58,829 bases of DNA from Selaginella moellendorffii. Lineage: Eukaryota > Streptophyta > Lycopodiopsida > Selaginellales > Selaginellaceae. The stretch spans positions 67,857-126,685 of the forward strand of contig NW_003314365.1 in the NCBI RefSeq assembly GCF_000143415.4, given 5' to 3'. Both the position numbers and the translations under genes were made by a program. Shown here in pieces: positions 18,662 to 29,019 of this stretch; the stretch's first letter is position 1; each line of letters begins with the position of its first letter. The notes under the pieces were generated by a model, which was not told the origin of the DNA, ran no database searches, and saw nothing but the letters and a program-made list of their open reading frames with translations.

Positions 18662-19764
18662 TCAGCTGGCGTAGTAGATTGGTTGATCTCGGTTGTTGTG
18701 TTGAATTTGGCTGAGAATTGCACTAGTGACAATGTCGGAAGTGTCGACATGAATGTGGAACTCTTGTGTCCAGTTGGGCTTGGAAAGGATTGATGCTGTT
18801 GTTAGTTTGAGTCGGAGATTGTCGAATGCTTGTTGCTGTTCAAATGTCCATGTCCATTGGGCATCTTGCTTCAATCCATTGGTGAGTGGTTTGGCAATGT
18901 GAGCGTACTTGTGGATGAATCGTCGGTGATATCCGACTTTGCCGAGGAAGCGCTGAAGTTCTTTGTCGGGGTTGAGTGCTATGTCTTTGTTCTCCTCGCA
19001 CTTGTTGAGGCATTTCTCCAGGCATTCAAGATGTCGATCTTCTGAGCTGAAAATGCTAAAGTCGTCCATGAAGACTCTCATGAAGTTGGTGAGGTATTCT
19101 CGGAAAGTGTTGGTGACGAGCCTTTGGAAGGTGAATGGGGCATTGTAGAGTCCAAAAGGCATTCGTCGGTAAGCATAGGCTCCCCATGGACTGATGAATG
19201 CTGTCTTGTGCTGATCTTCTTCGGCAATATAAATTTGGTTGTAGCCAGAGAAACCATCGAGGAAGGAGTACATCTTGTGTCTGGCAACTACGTCAAGAAC
19301 TTCATTGGTAAACGGTATCAGGAAAACATCTTTTTCAGTGGCGTCGTTGAGCTGTTTATAGTTGACGCAGATTTGAAGTTTGCCATTTTTCTTCGGCACA
19401 ACCACCAATGGTGAAAGCCATATCAGATTCTGAATCGGGTAGATGTACTTGACTTGGAGAAGCTTGTCGAGTTCTTTCTTTACTTGTTCCATCAGATTCG
19501 GATTCATCCGGTAGGCTGCTTGTCTTCTTGGTTTTGATTCTGGAAGAAGGGTGATGGTGTGAAGGCTGAGTTTTGGCGAAATTCCCTTAAGGTCTCGATA
19601 ACTCCAAGCAAACAAGTGTTTCTTCTTTCGGAGAAGATTGATGCCTTTGTCTCGAAAACTTGCCGAGATGTCGGTGGCGAGTACAATGTAGTGTTCGTTG
19701 CCGTCGTCGGCAAGGCTAAATTTTTCGAGTTTTTGGTCGGCTGGAATTGACGGAATGTAGGCAA
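18662..19764 (-). pseudogene. E2 reverse transcriptase
   Basis: Motifs in order: WLSPLVVVPKKNGKLQICVN, FLDGFSGYNQIYIAEEDQHK, TAFISPWGAYAYRRMPFGL and the catalytic box VFMDDFSIF. After IALNPDKEL the sequence runs directly to QRFLGKVGYHRRFIHKY, omitting the usual CHF...LGHIVS segment of about 45 residues. RNase H starts (FHIHVDTSDIVTSAILSQIQ) but is truncated. The main frame opens at 19615; the upstream part lies in another frame. Confidence 0.9.
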
Positions 19765-19833
19765 CTTTGTTGTGGTTGTCGACTGTGAATGCTAGTGGCG
19801 CTTCGAGTTTTGTATCTCGAGTGACTGAATTTT

Positions 19834-20430
19834 TCAGTGCTGATGTAATTGGGGGTCGTTCTCATTGGAAGTCGGCGACAATTCGGAAGAGGTCGATCTC
19901 GGCCAAAGGTTCGAGATCAGGGTAGGCTTTGAGAATTTGTTGTTCTTCATAGTCGTCGAGGCCATCTTCGAGATTATATTCTTCCAAGTCAATAGGTCGG
20001 TTGTGGCTGGACAGCGATTTGGTCGCTTTTGTAGACACAGTTGTCGGTCTGTCTGGTCTGCGAAGGATAAGATTGTCATTGGGCCAATCTTGATAAACTT
20101 GGGCAGTTCGGAGCCAAGGTCAACCGAGGAAAATTGAGTATCCATTGGTCTGCTCTGGTAGTTTGAGGATGACATAGTTGACTGGTATTTCGACGCCTTG
20201 AATGGTGGGGTTGACTTTTCGGATGATGCCTTTGGGTTGAATAGATCGGTGGTCGGCTATTCGGACATTGAAAGGTGCTGGGTGGACTGGGTCGATGTTG
20301 AGTTGTTGAACAAGACTTTCTTCAATAATATTAACGCTAGAGCCGCCGTCAATTATGGCTCCTCGAACAAGGTGTTGTCGAGTCGTAGGTCAATTGTCGG
20401 AACATCATTATGACAATCGCTTGGTTGAAT
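19834..20430 (-). pseudogene. E2 aspartic protease region, split by a solo LTR
   Basis: On the minus strand the protease core IDGGSSVN (codons near 20341-20360) and later LGRPWL-like and DWPNDNLIL motifs match the gypsy retropepsin (D-S/T-G variant DGGS). The gag-protease linker continues at 21983-22320, so the 1542-bp solo LTR splits the polyprotein. The reading frame also shifts after the active-site segment. Confidence 0.8.
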
Positions 20431-20435
20431 CTCAG

Positions 20436-21977
20436 TGTGAGACACAAAATCCCTAGGCCCCAAAGTGGAGCCGAAAGGGTGCCATGTGGTGGTGGCCGAA
20501 GCGAAAGCCAAACGAGCGTAACACGTTTGGACTAAAAGCTCTGACTTCAAAGGTCGAGAGCGGGAGTGGAACTCCCAACAAAGTGCTCAAGGAATGAGCA
20601 CGAAGCGAGCCATAAGCGAGGCTCTACAAAGGGACCCGAGATGGAGTCCGAGATGGACGCGAGATGGAGTCCGAGATGGACCCGAGATGGAGTCCGAGAT
20701 GGACCTGAGATGGAGTCCGAGATGGAGTCCGAGATGGACCCGAGATGGAGTCCGAGATGGACCCGAGATGGAGTCCGTGATGGAGTCCGAGATGGACCCG
20801 AGATGGAGTCTGAGATGGACCCGAGATGGAGTCCGAGATGGACCCAAGATGGAGTCTGAGATGGAGTCCGAGATGGAACCGAGACCGGGACCGAGACTGA
20901 GACCAAGACCGAGACTGAGTCCGAGTCCGAGTTCGAGTCCGAGTCCGAGCCCGAATACTAATACAGGCAGTTGGGTGAAAGCCCAAAGCGTGCGTCTCCC
21001 AGGGAGGGGGGGCTGCGCGGGGTTCCAAAAGTATAGTAGGGAGAGTGTGGGGGTTGGAGCCCAGTGGAGCCAGTTTGGCCAGGAAAGGCCAGTTTGGCCT
21101 AGGAAGGCTAGACCCAGTGTTGGGTGATGAGTTGACCATTGGGAAGTCCAAGACTAGAGTGAACACGAACGGACAAGCGGGATAGCTTGGTGAAGTGTTC
21201 AAGAGCCGGCTCTAGTTCCCCCGGAAGATCGACTGGCTGATGCTCCCAGTCCAAGTGTGGGTGGCACTACCTACTTGGATACCAGGCGTGGCTCAACGGA
21301 ACCTCGCTCTAAGCCCATGGCTAGAGCACCCAAAGGTGGAAGGCGGGGAGAGTACCCAGGTGGCTTGCGTAAGGCCACGGTGTTCCGAAATGTTGTCCCA
21401 AAGGCCCAGACTATGGAAAGGAAGAGGAGCAGTCCTCTGGGGTAGTGACCAAGGACACAGTCATGGGGAGAGGAAGTCCCAGAGGACCGTGGGACTTAGT
21501 GGTCGGGCCTGTGGGCCTCGATCCAGTGGCAGTGTTGGCAAACACGGCCAGGGGCAGAAAGGGATTTAGTGGGGACTGATAGAGGGATATTGGGGAAGGC
21601 TGTTCCCCTTATCGGTGGGCATCCTAAGGATGCTAAGGAGTGGATTTGAGATGACCACTCACGAATGGTTTGCCTAGTCTTGGAGAGCCAAGACTGTGAT
21701 GCAAGTGGTGTTGGACTACCAATGTGGCAAAGGTGATTGAGCATGGCCTTAGCGTAACAGGCTGCTATATCGGTGGTACCTTTGAGTGTCGGTCATGGGA
21801 TCAGACACATGGAGCACTTGGACCAGGTGTAAGGGTTGAGTGGCATGGATGCCATTCTTGGGGCTAGCAAGTCCCAAGTCTTGGATTGGACTTATGGAGG
21901 TTGTGAATGAGACTCCTCCAAGTGGTCGGAGGTGTGGTTAAGTGACTAAAGTAGAATGGAAAATTTAGTCGCTTACA
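20436..21977. mobile_element. Solo LTR, 1542 bp, of an unrelated retrotransposon, nested in E2
   Basis: Begins TGTGAGACAC and ends GTCGCTTACA (short inverted ends TGTRAG). It is flanked by CTCAG (20431-20435) and CTTAG (21978-21982), decayed copies of CTCGG, which is uninterrupted in E3 near 37795. No internal coding region or second LTR is present, so it is the product of LTR-LTR recombination. It contains a GA-rich tandem repeat. Its orientation could not be decided. Confidence 0.82.
20628..20960. repeat. GA-rich tandem repeat (23-bp unit) within the solo LTR
   Basis: Alternating 11- and 12-bp blocks, GAGATGGACCC and GAGATGGAGTCC, repeat about ten times and grade into 6-bp GAGTCC/GAGACC repeats up to 20960. 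The repeat leaves several frames open on both strands; none of these is a gene. Confidence 0.9.
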
Positions 21978-22328
21978 CTTAGTTCAAAATGTGTCAATAG
22001 CTGTCTGTGTCCAGTTGAGTGTGGGCGAGTCTGTCAAAGTGTTGGTCTGTGCAGATGTTAGATTGGTGAGCTGTTTGGTGAGGTAGGATGCAATCTTCAG
22101 CAGTTGGCCGATGGTGATCTGAATATTTTGGTTGAGGATAGTCTCTGCTACTTCTTGGATTTTGTCGAAGTTTGCTGAATTGTGTTCTGGTGTCAGTGTC
22201 AATGTTGGACGATTTGTCTGTCGGTTTTCTGGTACTGAGTCTTGGCATTGTTGTCGAGCTGGTGATGGTTGAGCTTCATTGTCGGAGTCTAAAATCACTA
22301 ATTCGGGTGGTTGTAGAGCGAGTTGCCG

Positions 22329-24868
22329 TTATATCTTGGTAGCTAACTTCTGCTTCTTTTCCCATTCCCGGAGTTTTGTCAGGCTCTCAGGGCCTTTCTC
22401 TTTACTATCTCCGGAATCTCTGTCTGGTTGTTGTTGTTTTTCTGCTCGAATTTGTGCTCGGGTTTGTACTACCATGACTTGAGGATCTGAGTCATCATTG
22501 TCAGCATAAGGTAGTTCGTCGGTCTCGACCATCTTTGTTGCTGGTGGTTGCTGCTGGTTTTGATCTTGTTGTCGAGGAGGCGGTGGACCAAGTCTCGGCG
22601 GACCGCCTTGGTTTTGAAGTCGAGGTTGCCATGCTCGGTTGTTACAATTGCCTTGGTAGCCATGGTCTTGATAACCTTGGCCTTGGTATCTTCGGTTTTG
22701 GTATCTTGGGTATTGTTGGTATCCTTGGTTGTAGTTGTCTCGGTTTGCTGGGTAGTTCCAGTTCGGCGGGTGTTGTTGATCGTTGTAGTTGTTGTTGTAG
22801 TTGTTGTTGTAATTGTTGTAATTATTGTAGCGAGGTTGATCATTCCATTGTCGACTCTGGTGTTGGAAGTTGTTTCTTAGCAATCTCCAGTTTGTTGGAG
22901 GTGGTGGCTGGTAATTGTTGAAGTATTGATTTGGATATGGTTTTTGAAATTGCTGTCGGGGATAGTTCGAGACTTGTCAAACTTCTGGAGAATTTCAAAA
23001 TCTGCAAGTTTTGGCATCATGACCTTCTTTGGTACAGATCTGGCATTTGGAGATTTGGAGCTTGTAGTCACTTGCCAGATGTCCTTCGTTCTTGCACTTA
23101 GTACACCAAATTCTAGATCAAAATTCTTTGATGTCGGCCTTGGCTTTTCCCTTGAGCTTGTCGATTGTTTTCTTGAGTTTCCGAAGTTTTGACTTGGTGC
23201 TCTCTCCAAGTTCATCTCGGAGTTGTTGTCCGAACTGCTATCAGAATCTGAGTTATCTGTGTCATCTACTTGTGCTGTCATTCGTCGAGCTTGAACATCT
23301 TGATGGGCTCTTGTGAGTTCGAGATAAGTGGCAACGTTGATGTGCATTGCTGCTTCTCAGAGGGATCGTTGGAGTCCTTGCATGTACCATTGGTAAAGTA
23401 ATGTTTCGGTGGCACTGTTGCCTCATTTGCTAGCATGTTGAGTGAAGGTTTGAGTGTAGTTGTCGATGGATTGACCAGACTTCTACTTGAGTTTTTGGAT
23501 CTTGTGATTGAGTGAGGGAAGACTTGAATTGGTCTATGAGCTTGAGTGCGAGGTCGTTGAAACTTGTATTTTGAGGAAGCGTTTGAGCCCATTTGTTGGC
23601 TCTCTTTCGAAAGGGTACATCAGAAATAGTATGGAAGTTCAGTCGTCTGGCTGTTGATTTGGATTGCTTCTCGGAACTGTTCAACATGTTTCTTGGCATC
23701 TTCTGACTTCAGACCATGAAATAGTGGATAAGAGACGTGTCTTCCGATAGGTATGTTGGCGACGGCGGTAGTGACTGCCATTTGCTGTTGGTAGTAATGT
23801 TGGTATTGTCGAGGTTGTTTTGTCAGGTTGTCACCATGGAGTCCTAAGGTGATTTGTAGCAAGGGGTTGTCGAGGTCAATAGCAAAGTTGGTGTAAGAAG
23901 AAGGTGGTGAATTGTTGTTGTTATTTAGTGGACTCTTCTCTGTTTTTTCTTCTATGTTGGGACTGTTTTTGGGTGTGTCATTGACGTCGTCGTCAGTATC
24001 GGGTTGCTTGCCGGTGTTGATTTTTGGAAGATGGTGCTCAAACTTGTTGTCGATGTATTTGTCAGAGTTATGTTGTCTTGGTTGTGGTTGTTCTTCTAAA
24101 TTGTCAAAGAGTTCTTCGAATGTATAGTTGTGTGGTGATTGTGGTTGCTGTGGAAGATTGTTGTCGTCGTCGACGATTGGTTTGTCGATCTCGTTGTTGT
24201 TTGATGATTGGAGCTGTTTGGCAGTTTGGTGTGAGTTGTTGACATCGAGTGCTTGACTATTGGACGATTCAGGTTGTTCATCTTTACTGCTGTTGACTGA
24301 GTATATCGGAGTGCGACTGTAATTGGTGAAGTCGAGTTGTTGTCTCGTCAGCGTGTTGAAGTTGAAAGCGTGTTCGAAAGGTCTTGCTGATAGTGGGCTT
24401 CGGTAGATGTTGGAAGCAAATGTGGGATATATTGGTGTTGTGAATATCGGTCAGTATGGTGAAAATGGTGTTGGTCTGGTGAAGTCTGTGAAGCTGGGTG
24501 GGAAACTTGGTCGTTCGTCATCACTGTAGATGGGGTTGGTGAATGTACCTTTGAAGTGGTTGTATGCTGCTTGAAAAATGTTTTGTTGCTCGGGCGTAGT
24601 CTGTGTCGACTGCTCAAATGTTCGGTCGGGCTCAGGCACTTTGGTGGGTGCTGTCGAGGGTGTTGATTTAGGCTCGGGCACTTCGGTGGGTGCCATCGAG
24701 GGTGCTGCCGGTGGTGTGTCTAGTGGTGTTGTGTACTCGTCGTATTCTTCGCAAATGTCCAATACTGGTTTGTTGGAGTTAGCTCGCGGTAATAATTTGT
24801 GTCGGATGTAATTCTCTCTCTTGGAGGGTTTAACAATTTGATTCAACTTCTCTTAGTCTTTCTTTCTC
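22329..24868 (-). pseudogene. E2 gag: capsid, zinc knuckles and N/Q/Y-rich tail
   Basis: N-terminal Pro-rich part; capsid-like HGLKSEDAKKHVEQFREAIQ and RANKWAQTLPQNTSFNDLAL. Two CCHC knuckles lie at 22995-23105: CTKCKNEGHLASDY (last Cys replaced by Tyr) and CQICTKEGHDAKTC (intact). Then a tract rich in Asn, Tyr and Gln (NNYNNNYNNNYND) and MVETDELPYADNDD leading into the protease. Stops: TGA just upstream of the knuckles (E2 only; CGA in E3 and E4) and two TGAs just after them in all copies. Gag binds and packages RNA; this one cannot be made whole. Confidence 0.85.
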
Positions 24869-25094
24869 TTTGTTTATAAATTCTTCAAATCTCTATCTAA
24901 ACTTCGGATAAGCCGTTGTCGGTCTTCTTCCGACTTTCTGGATGTTCTTCGTGGTTTTGGATACATGCATTCTTCTACTGGTTGTTGGTGTCAGATTTGT
25001 GTCTGCAGTCAATCATGCAGTTCGGGTAGAACTTCGGGAAGACTGTCGGCAGGCCAATTGTCGATAAAGTCGTTGTGAGGTTGTTATTTCTTTT

Positions 25095-26055
25095 CTATGC
25101 AAATATTGACGGTGGTGCGTGTTGGGTTGTGTTCAGCCGAGTTGTGTTGGGTCGAGTGTGCTGGTGCAGTATGCAGACTGGTCTTCCACTTGCTGGTGCC
25201 GAGATGGAGTTTGATGAAGAGTTTCGGATATTTGGGTTTGTCTGGAATGATTTCTTCAATAATGTCGTCGAGTTGTTCGAGTCCAGATTGGGTGATGGCG
25301 TGATTGGCAAGAGTTGTTGCAGCGAACGTGTTGATTTTGAACCGAGTTCGGACTGTTGTTTTGGTGCTGAGCTGCTGACTCTATCGGAGGGGTTGTCGAA
25401 AAATTGGTGGTGCGTTGTCAAGTTGTCCCTCGACAAGTTCTCTGATACCGGGTAATAGAGTGATGGGTTCGTTGTTGGTGTAGGTTCTGAGGATGTGCTT
25501 CGGTATTTGGAGTGGACGCAGGAATTGGAATTGTGTCGGAGCACTAGGATTGCTGGGTCGACGACTGCACGGAAGATGAGTTCGTTTCAGTAGTGGTGTC
25601 GGTTTGTGTCGAGCGCGCTGGTTGAGGTCTCGAGCTTGGAGTGGGTGGTCTTGTGCTCGGAGATGGAGTTCGCCAATGAAGCTGTTGAGGGTGTCCGCTG
25701 ATGAAGGTGCTGGTAGATTGGAGTTTCTTGTCAAAGAGGGCTGTTGGTGGTCTTTGTTGGTGATTGGACTCAGAGATTGAGTGAGAGAGCTTTCAGATTC
25801 TGCAAAGATCTCCTCTGAGAAGGGTCTGCCTCTACTGCGTTGGGCGGCGATCACTTGGACGCCATTGATCCATATTGGTGGTGGCATTTGTTTGTTGAAT
25901 TTGGGCGAATTGGGTGGCGAATTGGGTAGCAAATTGGGTGGCAAATTGGGTAGCGAATTTTGGCGAGTTGGGTAGATTGCTTGATCGTTCTTGCTATCTG
26001 CGCACAAAGAATGGAGAAAGAATGGAAGAATTTGTGAACCTAAAAGGGAATTCAA
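25095..26055 (-). pseudogene. E2 5' ORF upstream of gag
   Basis: Same ORF as in E1: Pro/Asn repeats, MPPPIWINGVQVIAAQRSRG, TLNSFIGELHLRAQDHPLQA and PITLLPGIRELVEGQLDNAP, with the in-frame TAG after FRQPLR, followed in the same frame by sequence to about 25100. The first open part is 224 codons from a non-ATG beginning. Family not recognised. Confidence 0.5.
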
Positions 26056-26070
26056 AAGCCATGGTTGCCA
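26053..26070 (-). promoter_or_regulatory. E2 candidate primer binding site
   Basis: Two bases inside the 5' LTR the minus strand reads TGGCAACCATGGC (TGGCAACCACGGC in E1, E3 and E4). It starts with TGG, as a tRNA 3'-end complement should, but it is not the initiator-Met site TGGTATCAGAGC. The primer tRNA is not identified. Confidence 0.55.
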
Positions 26071-26072
26071 AA

Positions 26073-26367
26073 TGAAGAGGTGTGAAAACTCCTCTTGGCT
26101 GGAAATCTATTGTTAGTAAGAAAACAAAAGAGAAAAAAGCCCAATCTCCAAGGGCAGAGAAGAAGCATGAGAAAAAGAATGCTATGTATTAATAAGAAAA
26201 ATGATGGAATGGAGATAGGGATCCACAATTCGGATTCCCCCTTTTGAAAGGCTAGTGGTTCTAACTGCTAGCATATACTATATGCTGTGCATGATTTAAT
26301 CTATGGCTCCGATGCAACCCTGGGTTCAAAGTCGGAGTCCCCTGAGCCTGGGTTTTTGGTTAATACA
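26073..26367 (-). repeat. E2 5' LTR, 295 bp
   Basis: Starts TGAAGAGGTGTG and ends TTAATACA on the plus strand. Followed by CGATG (26368-26372). Closer to the right-hand LTRs of E1, E3 and E4 than to its own left LTR. Confidence 0.93.
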
Positions 26368-27072
26368 CGATGTGTCGAGTGTAGTGTTTTGCGTAAGCTT
26401 GTGGGTGTGACTAGGCTAGTGGAGTCATGTTTTAAAGCTTCTCCTTGTCCCTTACCATGCTCGCAGTGGCTTAACGTACCCATGAGCAGTTGAGGGACTT
26501 CTTCAAACCTCACAGATCCTTGTGTTGTATCATCGCCTCGCTTGCCATGCTTCTTCTCTTGTCAGCCATCAGCTATGCAGAGTCTAAACCTGCAAGCAGC
26601 TCTTGAGGAATTGTTTGCTCTCACCTGATGCTCGATCAAGGCTCTCACAACGTACTCGGGACTAGACTACAGTGGATATCACTGATGCAACAAGCTTTAG
26701 GTTCCGAGTCTAAGTTAGTTGCACCAACTCAAAGATGTTCTGTTCTGTTTCATGGTTTTGAACATGGTTTTTCTATAGGAACAAGCATCAGACTGGAAGC
26801 TTTTGGGTGGTGTCTTGATGAATTAAGCTCCCCGAGGGTTTCATCTTGCGAAGAAGAGAGAAACAACTACCCCCAACCTTCAGCACTCTTGACATTTCCA
26901 GATGCCTTGCAACTCGAATCTCTTGGGCAGAACGCACCGGTGCTCTTGAGGGGGGTGCCTGGATCAAATCAAACTGATGGGAAACATTCGCGTGCTAGCT
27001 GAGCGCCATGCCCAGAATTTCAAGAAACGATTCATGAAAGTAACAAACACGTTAACAAGCTATTAATGCATA

Positions 27073-27160
27073 ATTTGGACGGGAACCTGTTGGCCGGATA
27101 TCTGGCTCGAATAAAAACAATTATTGGCAAGGTCACAGGTTCGAACCCACAGCCAGAGAC
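27073..27160 (+). repeat. SINE-like repeat S1 (H2, first copy)
   Basis: ATTTGGACGGGAACC, GGCCGGATATCTGGC, B box AGGTTCGAACCC and CAGCCAGAGAC, followed by an AATTAAATTTT tail. Confidence 0.7.
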
Positions 27161-28169
27161 CCAATTAAATTTTACTTCGCTTGCGCAAGGCACCTGGGTC
27201 TTTATGGAATTCGCTGGAGTGCTTGAGCAGCAGCAGCAGCCACGATGATCATGGTCAGTGTGTCGATCTAGCCCAGACTCTTCCTTTTGCTTTAAAGTCA
27301 TGCTGGAACGCGTCTCAGCATTGCTCGCTTGAACGCCAACAGGTTTGGACGAGGAGAGGAGCTTAAACTTGCAGCCCGCGTGACTCGCAATGCAGCCTTG
27401 TCTACGAAAGTATCATTGCATTTCAGCTAGAGGGGGTGTCCAAGTTTGAATCCACCACTAGCTCCTCCTACATGCTTCGTCAAAATAGCGAATCGCCGAG
27501 GACTACTGACGACCTGGATAACGATACGCTGCTCCACACTTTCGAGCAGCGTTTGACTGCCACGCTTGTGCCAACCTCATGTAAGAAAGAGTGGAGCTGA
27601 GCGAGAGCGTAGCCTTTCTTCTCGACGTGGGTCCTTGCAGAGCATTGTGTTGTATCATTCCACCGCTTGTCATGCTTCTTCTTTGCTCTCACCTGACGCT
27701 CGATCAAGGCTCTCACAGGCTGCAGTGAATAACAAAGGAATCACTGGTGCATCAACCCTCAGGTTCTGAGTCTAATCAGTTGCACCAAATCAGGGATGTG
27801 CCTCTCGTGTTTTTGGGAGTGAGTATTTAATTTCATGGTCTTGAACATGGCCAGAGGATTTGATCTTGCAAAGAAGAGAGAAACAAATAAATACCCCAAC
27901 CTCCAGCACTCTTGACATTTCCAGATGCCTCTCAACTCTGCTCTTCAAGAGGGTGGTTGGATCAAATCAAACTTGCTCATTTTCCAGAAACTTTTCTTGT
28001 TCCGAGAAACAAATTTTGCTCCAAAAAAATTCCTGGAACCAAGAAGAGAGGCTTGGAAACGTTCGCGCGAACTTGCCCACGTGATTGATACGGAACAAGA
28101 AATCAGCACGCGTGCCATTCACTCAAAATCAATAACAAGCGAAACACTTTAACAGGCTATTAATGTTTA

Positions 28170-28257
28170 ATTTGGACGGGAACCTGTTGGCCGGATATCT
28201 GGCTAGAATAAAGAAATTTATTGGCAAGGTCACAGGTTCGAATCCACAGCCAGAGAA
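28170..28257 (+). repeat. SINE-like repeat S1 (H2, second copy)
   Basis: Full core, B box AGGTTCGAATCC. Marks the left edge of the PPR block that is absent from H1b. Confidence 0.7.
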
Positions 28258-28269
28258 CCACCTAAACAC

Positions 28270-28900
28270 ACTTTTTTCAAGTGTAGGCGATGTTGGAGTT
28301 TCTCCGCGATATTGGAATTTCCTTGTTTCTTCCTCCCGCAGGCTCGAGAGACAAAAAAGACAGTGGTCGATCTAGCCCAGAAACAAAGGATCCTGGAATG
28401 TGTCTCTCGCTTGGAACGATAATAGATTTGGAGGAGGAACTTGCGCCTCGCGTGACTCGCAATGCAGCCTTGTTACGATCGCACAGAGTGCTGCAGACTG
28501 CCAAGGAAGAACACGAACGCTGAGCGGCACACTCTGCAAGCTGGAACGCGAGCGATTGAGCGGAGCAGAGACAGGACACGACCCTGGACATCGGTTTACC
28601 GATGCCCAAGAGTTTTGGCAACCTTCGAATGGCTGTGAGTCATGATCTCCAGCCCAGAGGACAGGTCCAACTAGCATCGGACTTTTCCCCACTCTTTCAT
28701 TCTCCAGCGCTGAAATTTGGCTCGACACTGGCCTCGTCTAGCTTCCCAGATCTCCCCAGCAGATCCACCAAGCATCTTAAGTTTTCCATGATCGTGGACT
28801 TGCTGTAGTTTTGGGCTATGGACGACAAGTAGTTCTCATCCCGAGATGACTGCAGGCAGAAGACCTCGCTCTGATCACAGTAGCTTGCAAGATGCAAAGG
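28270..28900 (-). pseudogene. PPR gene C-terminal fragment (H2)
   Basis: On the minus strand (about 28870-28710) SIAQNYSKSTIMENLRCLVD followed by LLGRSGKLDEA matches the C-terminal repeat before the E domain of plant editing-type PPR proteins (MEHY-C-VDLLGR-G-LDEA). The frame closes shortly after, and the rest of the block (to 28270) shows no intact E or DYW domain. It lies between two inverted S1 copies and is missing from H1b. The repeat type suggests an organellar RNA-editing ancestor. Confidence 0.72.
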
Positions 28901-28931
28901 AGGGAGAAACGTTGCAAAATTTTTTGATTGG

Positions 28932-29019
28932 GTCTCTGGCTGTGGATTCGAACCTGTGACCTTGCCAATATATTTGTTTATTCTAGCCAGATATCCGGCC
29001 ATCGGGTTCCCGTCCAAAT
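28932..29019 (-). repeat. SINE-like repeat S1 (H2, inverted copy)
   Basis: Minus-strand core; B box on the plus strand reads GGATTCGAACCT, one change from the perfect box. Right edge of the PPR block. Confidence 0.68.

Larger units (their letters stand above)
12605..26367 (-). mobile_element. E2: full-length Ty3/gypsy retrotransposon with two nested insertions
   Basis: LTRs at 12605-12899 and 26073-26367 are both 295 bp and differ at about 18 positions by hand count (about 6%). The target duplication is CAATG (12600-12604) and CGATG (26368-26372). Without the nested insertions the element is about 9.3 kb. Order on the minus strand: LTR, PBS, 5' ORF, gag, protease, RT, integrase remnant, 338-codon ORF, charged ORF, PPT, LTR. 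Protease before RT before integrase places it in Ty3/gypsy. RNase H/integrase zinc sequence (571 bp), part of the RT connection region and the integrase core are deleted, so it cannot move by itself. Confidence 0.93.

Noticed and set aside
20566-21202. Long overlapping frames of 97-192 codons on both strands in a region with DGVRDGPEMESEM-type repeats
   Set aside because: They are produced by the 23-bp GA-rich tandem repeat, which leaves several frames open; the block lies within a solo LTR.
22535-22921. Plus-strand frames rich in Leu, Val and Cys opposite gag, resembling membrane segments
   Set aside because: They are the antisense of the N/Q/Y-rich gag tail; TTG repeats read as Leu/Val/Cys.
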